From an uncultured Anaerolineales bacterium (GTDB lineage Bacteria; Chloroflexota; Anaerolineae; Anaerolineales; Villigracilaceae), in contig CASGHD010000039.1 in the NCBI GenBank assembly GCA_949319575.1, forward strand, positions 1 through 39,012: a DNA stretch of 39,012 bases. The letters are read 5' to 3'. The notes beneath the pieces are model-generated. The model saw nothing but the letters and a program-made list of their open reading frames with translations, made no database searches and was not told where the DNA came from. This document shows positions 8,291-16,790 of the stretch, one piece after another (position 1 is the first letter of the stretch; every line of letters starts with the position of its first letter). Both the position numbers and the translations under genes were made by a program.

Positions 8291-10846
8291 ATGCCCAACG
8301 ACGATGTCACGCCCATCCGCCAACAGTATCTTGAGATCAAACGCGAACACCCGAACGCGATTTTATTTTTTCGCCTCGGCGATTTTTACGAAACCTTCGA
8401 CGAGGACGCCGAGATCACCGCGCGCGAACTCGACATCGTCCTCACGTCACGACCCATCGGCAACGGCGCGCGCGTGCCGCTGGCGGGCATCCCCTATCAT
8501 GCGGTTGAAAATTATTTGGCGCGATTGATCGAAAAGGGTTATCACGTTGCGATTTGCGAACAAGTCGGCGACGCCCCTGTAAAAGGACTCTTCGCGCGCA
8601 AAGTGGTACGCGTCGTCACACCGGGGACTGTGACCGAACCGGGACTCCTACCGGGCGACGCGAACAACTACCTCGCCTCGGTTCTGTTGGACGGGCAATC
8701 TGCCGCAGTTTCCTACACCGACGTCACCACTGGAGAATTCGCCGTCACCGAACTTCCCGTCGAATCTCTTCGCGCGGAGTTGACGCGTTTACATCCTGCC
8801 GAAATTTTACATCCTGATAATCAAATCCTGCCAAATGAGATCATTGGACATCTCACTTCATGGGCATCATGGAAATTTGAACCGGGCAAGTGCAACGAGA
8901 CTCTGCTCGCTCATTTCAAATCATCCACGCTGGACGGATTCGGTTTGAAGCCGAACAGCCTCTCTGTCCGCGCGGCAGGCGCGCTCGTGCAATATCTCAA
9001 AGAGACTCAACCCGACGCGTTGAATTTACTCACGTCGTTGCGGACATATCATCTTTCCGATTTTATGACCCTCGACGCCTCCACGCGGCGCAACCTCGAA
9101 CTGGATGAAACCTTGCGCGGTGAACGGAAAGGTTCCCTGCTCGGCACGCTTGATCTCACGATCACGCCGATGGGCAAGCGACTCATTCATCAATGGGTCA
9201 GTCAGCCGTTGCTCGATGTGACGAAGATTCAACATCGTCAACTCGGCGTGGAATATTTCTTTCAGCAGGGCATGGTCCGCGCGGAGGTTCGCGCCGCATT
9301 GAAGCCGATTGCGGACCTCGAACGGCTCGTCAATCGCGTCATCGCTGGGCAGGCTCAGCCGCGCGATCTTGTGGCGATGAGAGGGACGATAATCGCTTTG
9401 CCGAAAATCGTTGAGACCCTTGAGGAAAGTGGAAAGTGGAAAGATGCGACGCTACCGAGAATTGATCTGTTGCGTGAGCAATTATCCTTGTTGGAAAACG
9501 CGATTGACGATGATCCGCCGTCTACGTTGCAAAACACGGGGGTGATCCGCGCGGGGTATTCGCAGGAGTTGGATTCGGTGATTGACGCATCGAAACATGC
9601 GCGCGATTGGATCGCAAACCTTGAATCCGTTGAACGCGAGAAGACGGGGATCAAGACTCTCAAAGTTGGCTATAACAAAGTCTTCGGCTATTACATCGAA
9701 ATCTCGCGCGGCGCGGCAGAACGCGCGCCAGAAAATTACATCCGCAAGCAGACGCTGGTCAATGCGGAGCGATTCATCACACCGGAGATGAAAGAATATG
9801 AAACGCTGGTGTTGAACGCGGAAGAACGCATCAAAGAAATCGAAACGCGATTGTTCCGCGAGGTATGCGCCGAACTCGCAAAGTCTGCGCATCAACTTTT
9901 GTCAACCGCGCGCGCCATTGCCGAAGTGGATGTTTTGTCCGCGCTTGGGGAGGCGGCGGCGCTGGGTGGGTATGCCAAGCCCCACGTCCGCGAAGGAAGC
10001 GGGTTGGAAATCCACGAGGGCAGGCATCCTGTCGTCGAGCATCTGTTGAAAGGCGAGCGTTACATCCCGAACGATGTCATGTTTGAAAAAGGCGAGGTGG
10101 TGCGAGTCATCACGGGACCGAATATGTCGGGCAAGTCCACGTATCTGCGGCAGACCGCGCTGATCGTTTTGATGGCGCAGATGGGATCGTTCGTGCCAGC
10201 CGCGTCGGCGGAGATCGGACTCGTGGATCGCATCTTCACGCGCATCGGCGCGCAGGATGAAATTCACGCGGGGCAATCCACGTTCATGGTCGAGATGGTG
10301 GAGGCGGCAAACATTTTGCATCACGCCACGTCGCGTTCATTACTGATCCTCGATGAGATCGGGCGCGGCACGTCCACGTATGACGGGCTTTCGATTGCGT
10401 GGGGCATGATCGAATACATTCATAATCATCCGCAATTGCGCGCGAAAACTTTATTCGCCACGCATTATCACGAACTGACTCAACTCGCCGAGTTGTTACC
10501 CGGCGTGCGGAATTACAACGTGGCGGTCAGCGAAGCGGATAACACGGTGGTTTTCCTGCACAAGATCATCCCCGGCGGCGCGGATCGGTCGTATGGAATT
10601 CACGTGGCGCAATTGGCAGGCTTGCCCGCGCCCGTCATCCAACGCGCGAACGAGATCATGGCAGAACTCGAAAAAACTTCGGGTCGCGCGGTGAAGATCA
10701 ATCCGCACGCGGCGCAACAAGCCGCGCTGTTTCCCGAGTCGAGTCCGTTGCTCGATGAATTGAAAGACATGGACGTGAACAGCCTTTCCCCCATCGAAGC
10801 GCTGAATAAGTTGTTCGAGTGGCAGAAGAAGTTTACTGAGCAATAA
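8291..10846 (+). CDS. mutS: DNA mismatch repair protein MutS
   Basis: Mismatch recognition ATPase, 851 aa, the normal MutS length. The mismatch-reading Phe-X-Glu is at 32-34 in LGDFYETF. Connector, core and clamp domains follow in order (for example RRNLELDETLRGE; the clamp return VGYNKVFGYYIEIS). The ATPase domain has Walker A GPNMSGKST at 609-617, the FVPA loop and Walker B LLILDEIGRGTST, then the ATHYHEL signature; the C-terminus is the usual short helical segment. A small seven-base array (GGAAAGT twice, then GGAAAGA, at about 9424-9444) is read in frame as ESGKWKD in the lever region. It is divergent from gpmA and ends directly against the next ATG. Confidence 0.97.
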   Translation: MPNDDVTPIRQQYLEIKREHPNAILFFRLGDFYETFDEDAEITARELDIVLTSRPIGNGARVPLAGIPYHAVENYLARLIEKGYHVAICEQVGDAPVKGLFARKVVRVVTPGTVTEPGLLPGDANNYLASVLLDGQSAAVSYTDVTTGEFAVTELPVESLRAELTRLHPAEILHPDNQILPNEIIGHLTSWASWKFEPGKCNETLLAHFKSSTLDGFGLKPNSLSVRAAGALVQYLKETQPDALNLLTSLRTYHLSDFMTLDASTRRNLELDETLRGERKGSLLGTLDLTITPMGKRLIHQWVSQPLLDVTKIQHRQLGVEYFFQQGMVRAEVRAALKPIADLERLVNRVIAGQAQPRDLVAMRGTIIALPKIVETLEESGKWKDATLPRIDLLREQLSLLENAIDDDPPSTLQNTGVIRAGYSQELDSVIDASKHARDWIANLESVEREKTGIKTLKVGYNKVFGYYIEISRGAAERAPENYIRKQTLVNAERFITPEMKEYETLVLNAEERIKEIETRLFREVCAELAKSAHQLLSTARAIAEVDVLSALGEAAALGGYAKPHVREGSGLEIHEGRHPVVEHLLKGERYIPNDVMFEKGEVVRVITGPNMSGKSTYLRQTALIVLMAQMGSFVPAASAEIGLVDRIFTRIGAQDEIHAGQSTFMVEMVEAANILHHATSRSLLILDEIGRGTSTYDGLSIAWGMIEYIHNHPQLRAKTLFATHYHELTQLAELLPGVRNYNVAVSEADNTVVFLHKIIPGGADRSYGIHVAQLAGLPAPVIQRANEIMAELEKTSGRAVKINPHAAQQAALFPESSPLLDELKDMDVNSLSPIEALNKLFEWQKKFTEQ

Positions 10847-12409
10847 ATGAATAAACGCGCTTTATCCTCTGACGATGTAGGGATATTACTGCTACTGGTC
10901 AGCATCATTCTCGGGGGGTGGTTTCGGATCTTTCCTCCACTGCAAGCGGGATTCCCTATCAACGACGGCGGGCTCTTTTATTCCATGATCGAAGCGCTTC
11001 AGAACAATGGTTTCAGAATCCCACAATTCGTTGAGTACAACGGCTTGGAGATCCCCTTTGTTTACCCACCGCTAGGGTTTTATGTAGCCGCAACGGTCAG
11101 CACTGTCCTCGACGTTGACATATTTACAACCCTGCGTTGGATCCCCGCAATTGTTTTGATCGGTACGATCCCGGCGGTTTACACCTTGGCAAAAGCGCTT
11201 CTAAACTCGAAATTGGAAGCGGGCCTTGCCGCGTTAATTTACGCACTGTTGCCGCGTTCGATCATGTGGCTCATCATGGGCGGCGGGATCACGCGAAGTT
11301 TTGGGCAGTTGTTCCTCATCCTCGCCGCGCTCAACCTTCATAAAATGTACACAACAGGCGAGCGCAAATCCACCATAGGGTCGGTGATATTTTGTTCTCT
11401 CGTAGTCGTGACGCATCCCGAAGCGACAATTCACACGATCGGCATTGCATTAACCTTTGCAATTCTTTACGCGCGGAATCGTCGCGGATTAATTCAGACC
11501 GCGCTTGTCGGCGCAGGCACATTACTGATCGCCTCGCCGTGGTGGGCGGCTATGCTTATCCGTCATGGGATTACGCCGTTCCTCTCGGCGTCGCAATCTG
11601 GGTTTCACGATTTCGCATATTTCTACGCTTTTTTTATAGCCTATACTCAGGAAACGTTCATTCCCCTGATCGCAGTCTTCGCATGGGTTGGCATCCTTTA
11701 TCTTTTATCAAAGCGCGAGTTCACGCTGCCTATCCTTTTTGCGCTTCCGTTCCTAATCGAACCTCGAAACGCTCCCAACGTAGGCATACTCATTATTCCT
11801 ATGCTCGCCGCTCGTGCTGTAATCAGAGTCCTTTTGCCCTCTTTCAAGGGCAGCCAAATCACCGTTGAGAACGATAATCCAGCGCTGCTGTTAAGCGCGA
11901 CATCCCAAAAATTCTTCGCGGCGATTCTTGCTTTCTGCTTGATCGTAGGGATGCAAATTTTCGACTCGGAATTGAGCGAGAACCGAGTTCGCCCGGAAAC
12001 CCAACTCACCTACGCTTGGATCAAAAATCACACGCCCCCGGAAAGCCGGTTTGTCTTGCTTAGCGGGAACGTTAAACCTCTCGAAGACTTCAACAACGAA
12101 TGGTTTCCAGTACTTACGGGACGGGTCAGCCTGACAACATTGCAGGGATTGGAATGGGACGAGGATATTGATTTCACCGAACACTCCATGTGGCTGAGCG
12201 ACGTGCAAATGTGCCGATTTGACTTCGAGACCCTAGCTTGCCTTCGCAACTTGGGACTAGGAAGTAAGGAAAAATTCGATTACTTGATCGTCTTTCGAGA
12301 AACCCTAGAACCGCCTCTTTATCTCGCAGGCATTCCATCATGGGCAACTAATGAAGGTAGATCTGTAGTGTATGAATCGAACGAAATTCTTATTGTGGAG
12401 TTTCCATAG
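10847..12409 (+). CDS. Polytopic membrane protein, possibly GT-C fold glycosyltransferase
   Basis: A 520-residue protein with roughly ten hydrophobic segments (first about 11-30, then many between 80 and 310, last about 353-372) and a soluble C-terminal tail of about 150 residues. Between the first two segments is an extracytoplasmic loop with FPINDGGLFYSM (37-48); an acidic DG pair in the first loop is typical of GT-C glycosyltransferases that use lipid-linked sugars. That is the basis of the tentative call; no family is recognised with certainty. The ATG follows the mutS stop without a gap or clear ribosome site, so expression may depend on translational coupling. The gene converges on the sulfatase-fold gene with 14 bases between them, and both may act on envelope glycans. 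Confidence 0.6.
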   Translation: MNKRALSSDDVGILLLLVSIILGGWFRIFPPLQAGFPINDGGLFYSMIEALQNNGFRIPQFVEYNGLEIPFVYPPLGFYVAATVSTVLDVDIFTTLRWIPAIVLIGTIPAVYTLAKALLNSKLEAGLAALIYALLPRSIMWLIMGGGITRSFGQLFLILAALNLHKMYTTGERKSTIGSVIFCSLVVVTHPEATIHTIGIALTFAILYARNRRGLIQTALVGAGTLLIASPWWAAMLIRHGITPFLSASQSGFHDFAYFYAFFIAYTQETFIPLIAVFAWVGILYLLSKREFTLPILFALPFLIEPRNAPNVGILIIPMLAARAVIRVLLPSFKGSQITVENDNPALLLSATSQKFFAAILAFCLIVGMQIFDSELSENRVRPETQLTYAWIKNHTPPESRFVLLSGNVKPLEDFNNEWFPVLTGRVSLTTLQGLEWDEDIDFTEHSMWLSDVQMCRFDFETLACLRNLGLGSKEKFDYLIVFRETLEPPLYLAGIPSWATNEGRSVVYESNEILIVEFP

Positions 12410-12423
12410 CATTTCTGAGCAGG

Positions 12424-13962
12424 CTAGGGCAAAGTACAAGTTTCATCGAGGCGTGAACCAACATCAACGTCGCGGTAAATATAAAGAGGGTCGGCGAAGT
12501 AGAAATATCGGTTTTCGAGAAGCGAAAAATTACCCCCGAAGTATTCATTGAATACAAACCGAAAGAGATTCACTGGCGTTAGATTATCGGGAATTTCCGC
12601 CGCGCTCACACCCGGGAAGTAGTATGCGGCAAACGGGGATAATCGTTCTCGGATACAGGTTTTTTCCACCGAGGCAAAATAAGCCAACAATCCCGATCCG
12701 TGATCCGCTTGAATGATAATGATCGGAGGAGTGTTCGATTGTTGAAGAATTGTCGTAAGGATTTCCTGTAAGCGCGAATTCAGGAACTCCACTTGTCCCT
12801 TATACCCTTTCCTATATTCCTCCGACGAACCCTCGAAATCTTCGGCATCCTTAAAGCTAAAATCAGTCGCAGATTGAACTGGCTTGCCCTCGGCGTCTAA
12901 GACAAAAGGAGGGTGCGGCAGCAGGATATGGGCAAAAACAAACACAGGGTCCGGATCAGAGACGAAGTCGTCCAACGCGCCCAAAGTATGAAGAATGGTC
13001 CTGCGTTGAGTCTCCGACGTAAAGACGGAAGCGCTATCCTGCAAAAACGGTTGAGACAATCGCAGCGGAGTTGTTTGAAGAAGATATTGTTCAAAGTCGG
13101 TCAACTCTACAGGAAATGCCGCCAGATGGATGTCCGCCGAGTTCATATCCGTCAAACTCCAATTTGTGCTGAAAGAAACAGTCTGATACCCTTGGGATTT
13201 AAGAAGTGTTCTCACCTCGCTGTGGTCAATGAATGGCTCCATCAGCCACCAGAATTTGGAGTCGTCAAGCCCGGGCGCAAAAGTATCCACATAATCCATG
13301 TTCAGAGTCGAAGGTACCGAAAGGATCGTTTTGGCATAATTGGAGTGGGACTGTTGCGCTACAAAAAAACCTTCCATTTCTAAATTATTGACAAATTCGG
13401 AATTGTCATAATCATAAAGGTCTTTCAACACGTCAGAACGAACATAACCATCCAAAATAATGTAATAAATATCAGGCTTTAACCCGTTGGCGTTGAGAGG
13501 AAGGCTCGCATTTGAATTTCTAAGGTTGCGCAAAGAGGAAAAATAGCTCGACCAAGTCACATTTCTATATTCGGAAAGATTTAATCCAATCGAGTAAACC
13601 ACAAGAAGCGCGTTGCCGATCAGGAGAAGAGGTAAACGCGAAGTCTTTCGAGACCTCAATGCCGGCAGACGACTATAAATTTGCCAACTCACATAAACGA
13701 GCGCCAATAAGCGGACTGTGACCCAGAAAAATATAGGGGATAAAGCAAACAACAAGACAATTACGACCAAACTTTCCTCCACTTTCATCCAATCCGCGAC
13801 AAATCGCTTCACGATCATGGCTAAAATTCCTAAAACCAGCCAGAAAGTAAGCAGAGGTCTCAACAAGTGATACGGAGGAAACAGATGTTGTTCCGCATGA
13901 AGTGAGAACAACATATTCGCGAGGATTAACAAGCATGAAGGGAGAAGATATCGAATTCGCAT
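12424..13962 (-). CDS. Membrane-anchored sulfatase/alkaline-phosphatase-fold enzyme
   Basis: 512 aa. About four N-terminal hydrophobic segments (roughly 4-20, 33-52, 63-95, 110-128) precede an extracytoplasmic sulfatase-fold domain, the layout of LtaS-like and phosphoethanolamine-transferase-like enzymes. Visible metal and catalytic candidates are Asp171 in IILDGY, Thr212 in NYAKTILS as nucleophile, His350 in LLPHPPF and Asp420-His421 in QADHGSG. Thr rather than Cys suggests phospho-group or glycerophosphate transfer rather than sulfate hydrolysis, but the substrate is unknown. The start ATG has GAGGG about 17 bases upstream and a TATAAT (13991-13986) farther up. It converges on the membrane protein gene at 10847-12409, so an envelope polymer or glycolipid modification role is plausible. 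Confidence 0.75.
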   Translation of the reverse strand: MRIRYLLPSCLLILANMLFSLHAEQHLFPPYHLLRPLLTFWLVLGILAMIVKRFVADWMKVEESLVVIVLLFALSPIFFWVTVRLLALVYVSWQIYSRLPALRSRKTSRLPLLLIGNALLVVYSIGLNLSEYRNVTWSSYFSSLRNLRNSNASLPLNANGLKPDIYYIILDGYVRSDVLKDLYDYDNSEFVNNLEMEGFFVAQQSHSNYAKTILSVPSTLNMDYVDTFAPGLDDSKFWWLMEPFIDHSEVRTLLKSQGYQTVSFSTNWSLTDMNSADIHLAAFPVELTDFEQYLLQTTPLRLSQPFLQDSASVFTSETQRRTILHTLGALDDFVSDPDPVFVFAHILLPHPPFVLDAEGKPVQSATDFSFKDAEDFEGSSEEYRKGYKGQVEFLNSRLQEILTTILQQSNTPPIIIIQADHGSGLLAYFASVEKTCIRERLSPFAAYYFPGVSAAEIPDNLTPVNLFRFVFNEYFGGNFSLLENRYFYFADPLYIYRDVDVGSRLDETCTLP

Positions 13963-14002
13963 ATTTGCATCAGGGTTCCCTCAAAATTATAAACGCCCAG
14001 CG

Positions 14003-14037
14003 AAAAATAACGCCCCCGTTGAACACGAGGGCGTTAT
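14003..14037 (-). terminator. Rho-independent terminator of hppA
   Basis: On the minus strand ATAACGCCC (14037-14029) and GGGCGTTAT (14015-14007) form a 9-bp stem, followed at once by TTTTT. It lies 25 bases after the hppA stop codon. Confidence 0.85.
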
Positions 14038-14061
14038 CAATTGCTGAAATCGTTACAGGCG

Positions 14062-16401
14062 TTACTTCGTCATCTCTTCCGCCGGCGCCTTCGAACGCAT
14101 GACAGCCCAGGCGAGCACGCCGACCAGCACAGCGGCAACCACCCACACGCCAATCGACCCGCCGCCTGAATATTGCACCACGATCGGAGCGACGATCACC
14201 GCCACGAGGTTCACCACTTTGATCATCGGGTTGAGCGCGGGACCAGCCGTATCCTTGAATGGATCGCCGACCGTGTCGCCCACCACGCCAGCCTTGTGGC
14301 GCTCGGAGCCTTTACCCGTATTCTTGGCAGGGTCCTTCGGTTCGTCTTCGATGAGTTTCTTGGCGTTATCCCATGCCCCGCCGGAGTTATTGAGGAACAC
14401 CGCCAGCAATTGACCGGAGACAATGATGCCCGCCAGAAAACCGCCGAGCGCTTCCACTTGCAGGGTCAAACCGACAACGATCGGCGTGACAATGCCGAGC
14501 AACGCAAGGGAGATCAACTCCTTTTGCGCGGCAGTCGTGGAAATTTCCACAGCCTGTTTGTAATCGGGCTTAACTTTGCCTTCCAGCACGCCCAACTTGA
14601 ACTGGCGGCGGACTTCCAACACGATCAACGAAGCCGCGCGAGCCACTGCTTGAATCGCAAATGAAGAGAACAACCACGGCAACGCGCCGCCGATCAACAT
14701 ACCCACAAACACTTGCGGCACATCCGCGCGGATGCCGATGGATTGAATCTGCGCTTCGAGCGGAACGCCCAACGCAGTCTGCGCGCGCGAGACATCCACG
14801 AGGAACGAGCCAAAGAGCGAAACAGCCGCAATCACAGCGGAACCGATGGCGACACCTTTGGTAATCGCCTTGGTTGTGTTACCCACCGCATCAAGGTCAG
14901 CCATGATCTGCTTGGCGTCATTCGTCGCTTTATCGGTCTTGCCATGCCACGCCATTTCGCCGATGCCGTTGGCGTTATCCGAAATGGGACCAAACGAGTC
15001 CATCGCCACATTGTTACCGGTGAGGGTCAGCATGCCGATGCCGGTCATCGCGACGCCGTACAAAATGAAGGTGGCGCGTTCTGCGGCGGTCACGTCGGGG
15101 ATCGTGCCGAAGATAAAGATCGAGGCGACGATGGTCAAAGCGATCACCAGCACCGACCACACGGATGATTCAAAGCCAACCGATATGCCGTTCAAGATCA
15201 ACGTGGCAGGACCTGTATCGGCAGATTTCTTAATATCGTTCACAGGTTGGGCATGCGTGCCGGTGAAATATTCGGTTAGGCGGTCAATTACGATCGCGAG
15301 TAACACGCCAACGCCTACAGCCGCCGGCATTCTCCACCAGCCGCCAAATTCAACCATCGTATTTCTCATATATAAGAAACCGGCGACGAAGAACAGAACG
15401 GCAGAAATGATCGCGGAGGTCAGGAAGCCGCTAAAGATCGCTCTCATCGCGTCAACAGCTTTCCCGGTCTTGCCGGCGCGCACAAAGTACGTGCCGATGA
15501 TCGAAGATAGCACGCCGATACCGCGCACCATCAGCGGGAAGATGATCCACTCAAGACGCCCGGTCGTATGCCAAAGGGCGAGGCCAAGAATCAAACCGGC
15601 GACAATCGTCACTTCGTAGGATTCGAAGATGTCCGCCGCCATGCCGGCGCAATCGCCGACGTTATCGCCGACGAGGTCAGCCACCACAGCGGGATTCCTC
15701 GGATCATCCTCAGGGATGCCTGCCTCGACCTTGCCGACCAAATCTGCGCCCACGTCAGCCGCTTTGGTAAAGATGCCGCCGCCCACACGCATGAACAGCG
15801 CGAGGAGCGTGCCGCCGAAGCCGAAGCCCAGCAGCGCATCCGGCGCGGCGATGCCGAGCACGATAAAGATCAACGTGCCGCCCAACAGACCCAGCCCGTC
15901 GGTAAGCATACCGGTGATCGTGCCAGCGCGGTACGCAATACGGAGCGCGTCGCCGAACGAGCGCTTCGACGCGGATGCCACGCGCACGTTGCCTTCCACT
16001 GCCATGCGCATGCCGATCTGACCGACCGTAAGCGAGAAGCCCGCGCCCATTACGAAGGCAAACGCGCGCGCCAGACCGATCCACAAACGGACGGTTTCTG
16101 CCGGCACGCCTTCAAAACGTTCGAGCGCTTCGGGGGAAGGCGGAACAATATAAACGGAGAAAAAGAGCGCGACCGTCAAAACGCCGATTAACGGCAAAAT
16201 GGAGCGCAACTGCCTTTTCAAATAGGCGTCCGCTCCATCTTTGATCGCATTCCAGACTTCCTGCATCTTCTCCGTGCCTTTATCTTCACGCAGGATCTGG
16301 GATCGGAGAAAAATCGCATATAGCAAGCCGAGAATGGCTACGCCAAACACAGCCCAGATGGCAATTTCCTCCAGCGAAGTAAGTCCTTGCATAGCGTACA
16401 T
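14062..16401 (-). CDS. hppA: Membrane-bound proton-translocating pyrophosphatase, K+-independent type
   Basis: Integral membrane pyrophosphatase coupling PPi hydrolysis to ion export; 779 aa from the start MYAMQGLT. About 15-16 membrane segments are visible. The PPi/Mg site is intact: DVGADLVGKVE at 216-226, DDPRNPAVVADLVGDNVGDC just after, a second acidic site DNANGIGEM near 475-484, and the C-terminal GDTVGDPFKDT. In GNTTKAITKG (507-516) Lys511 and Thr514 are the residues known to mark K+-independent enzymes, which predicts H+ transport. The start at 16401 has GGAGGA ten bases upstream; the open frame extends 51 codons further but that part is not membrane-pyrophosphatase-like. Promoter and terminator are both recognisable, so it is a one-gene unit. 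Confidence 0.96.
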   Translation of the reverse strand: MYAMQGLTSLEEIAIWAVFGVAILGLLYAIFLRSQILREDKGTEKMQEVWNAIKDGADAYLKRQLRSILPLIGVLTVALFFSVYIVPPSPEALERFEGVPAETVRLWIGLARAFAFVMGAGFSLTVGQIGMRMAVEGNVRVASASKRSFGDALRIAYRAGTITGMLTDGLGLLGGTLIFIVLGIAAPDALLGFGFGGTLLALFMRVGGGIFTKAADVGADLVGKVEAGIPEDDPRNPAVVADLVGDNVGDCAGMAADIFESYEVTIVAGLILGLALWHTTGRLEWIIFPLMVRGIGVLSSIIGTYFVRAGKTGKAVDAMRAIFSGFLTSAIISAVLFFVAGFLYMRNTMVEFGGWWRMPAAVGVGVLLAIVIDRLTEYFTGTHAQPVNDIKKSADTGPATLILNGISVGFESSVWSVLVIALTIVASIFIFGTIPDVTAAERATFILYGVAMTGIGMLTLTGNNVAMDSFGPISDNANGIGEMAWHGKTDKATNDAKQIMADLDAVGNTTKAITKGVAIGSAVIAAVSLFGSFLVDVSRAQTALGVPLEAQIQSIGIRADVPQVFVGMLIGGALPWLFSSFAIQAVARAASLIVLEVRRQFKLGVLEGKVKPDYKQAVEISTTAAQKELISLALLGIVTPIVVGLTLQVEALGGFLAGIIVSGQLLAVFLNNSGGAWDNAKKLIEDEPKDPAKNTGKGSERHKAGVVGDTVGDPFKDTAGPALNPMIKVVNLVAVIVAPIVVQYSGGGSIGVWVVAAVLVGVLAWAVMRSKAPAEEMTK

Positions 16402-16431
16402 AGGGGGTGATTCCTCCCGAACAAATTTTTT

Positions 16432-16447
16432 CCGGGCGTCTGCCCGG
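16432..16447 (-). promoter_or_regulatory. Leader hairpin of hppA
   Basis: CCGGGC (16432-16437) and GCCCGG (16442-16447) form a tight hairpin in the predicted 5' leader, about 30 bases upstream of the hppA start and followed on the minus strand by AAAAAA. It may stabilise the message; no known riboswitch is recognised. Confidence 0.5.
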
Positions 16448-16459
16448 CAGAGCAAACGG

Positions 16460-16488
16460 ATTTTACAGGCGCAAAGATATTGTGTCAA
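16460..16488 (-). promoter_or_regulatory. Sigma-70-type promoter of hppA
   Basis: On the minus strand TTGACA (16488-16483), a 17-base spacer and TAAAAT (16465-16460). This is the closest match to consensus in the window and implies a leader of about 50 bases. Confidence 0.75.
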
Positions 16489-16575
16489 GAAAATTGTCAC
16501 ACGGCGGGGCGTCACGGCTTCTCCATCCCTTCTTATCTCCCAACGAAACATCAAACCAACCGGCGGACTGTTAGA

Positions 16576-16735
16576 GAGTGTTTCTTAAGTCTGAAGCCTG
16601 GTTCGTTTGTACACGGATCTCACGGAGCATACGGAAAAAGACAACTTTTTAAAGCTCTTTTCCGTGAAAATCAGTGAAATCCGTGGCGTCCGTGTCGAAA
16701 AGAAGAAGTAAAGAAACAGTTTCTTAGGCGGTTGA
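16576..16735. repeat. Intergenic region hppA/peptidase with degenerate dispersed repeat
   Basis: The 389-base gap 16402-16790 contains the hppA promoter, the peptidase promoter, and between them a composite repeat. TTTGTACACGGA near 16609 is the complement of TCCGTGTACAAA seen at 26490. Near 16695 CCGTGTCGAAAAGAAGAAG ... GAAACAGTTTCTTAG resembles the 3'-flanking sequences at 21953 and 26480. No open frame of interest is seen here. Confidence 0.5.
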
Positions 16736-16761
16736 ACGACGGGTCTCTTCCATGTTACACT
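16732..16761 (+). promoter_or_regulatory. Extended -10 promoter of the peptidase/binding-protein pair
   Basis: TTGAAC (16732-16737), 18-base spacer, TGT-TACACT (TACACT at 16756-16761). The TGn extension and TACACT hexamer match the promoter at 32683-32712. Predicted leader is about 22 bases with GAGG upstream of the ATG at 16791. Confidence 0.6.
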
Positions 16762-16790
16762 CGCGCAAGTTTAAAACCTTGAGGTAACCC

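Noticed and set aside
14173..16191. Several plus-strand frames of 150-257 codons opposite hppA
   Set aside because: hppA is intact with all signature motifs on the minus strand; the opposing frames lack ribosome sites and motifs.
16402..16790. Search for a riboswitch or small RNA in the longest gene-free gap
   Set aside because: Only promoter elements, a short hairpin and degenerate repeats are visible; no known riboswitch core could be matched by eye.
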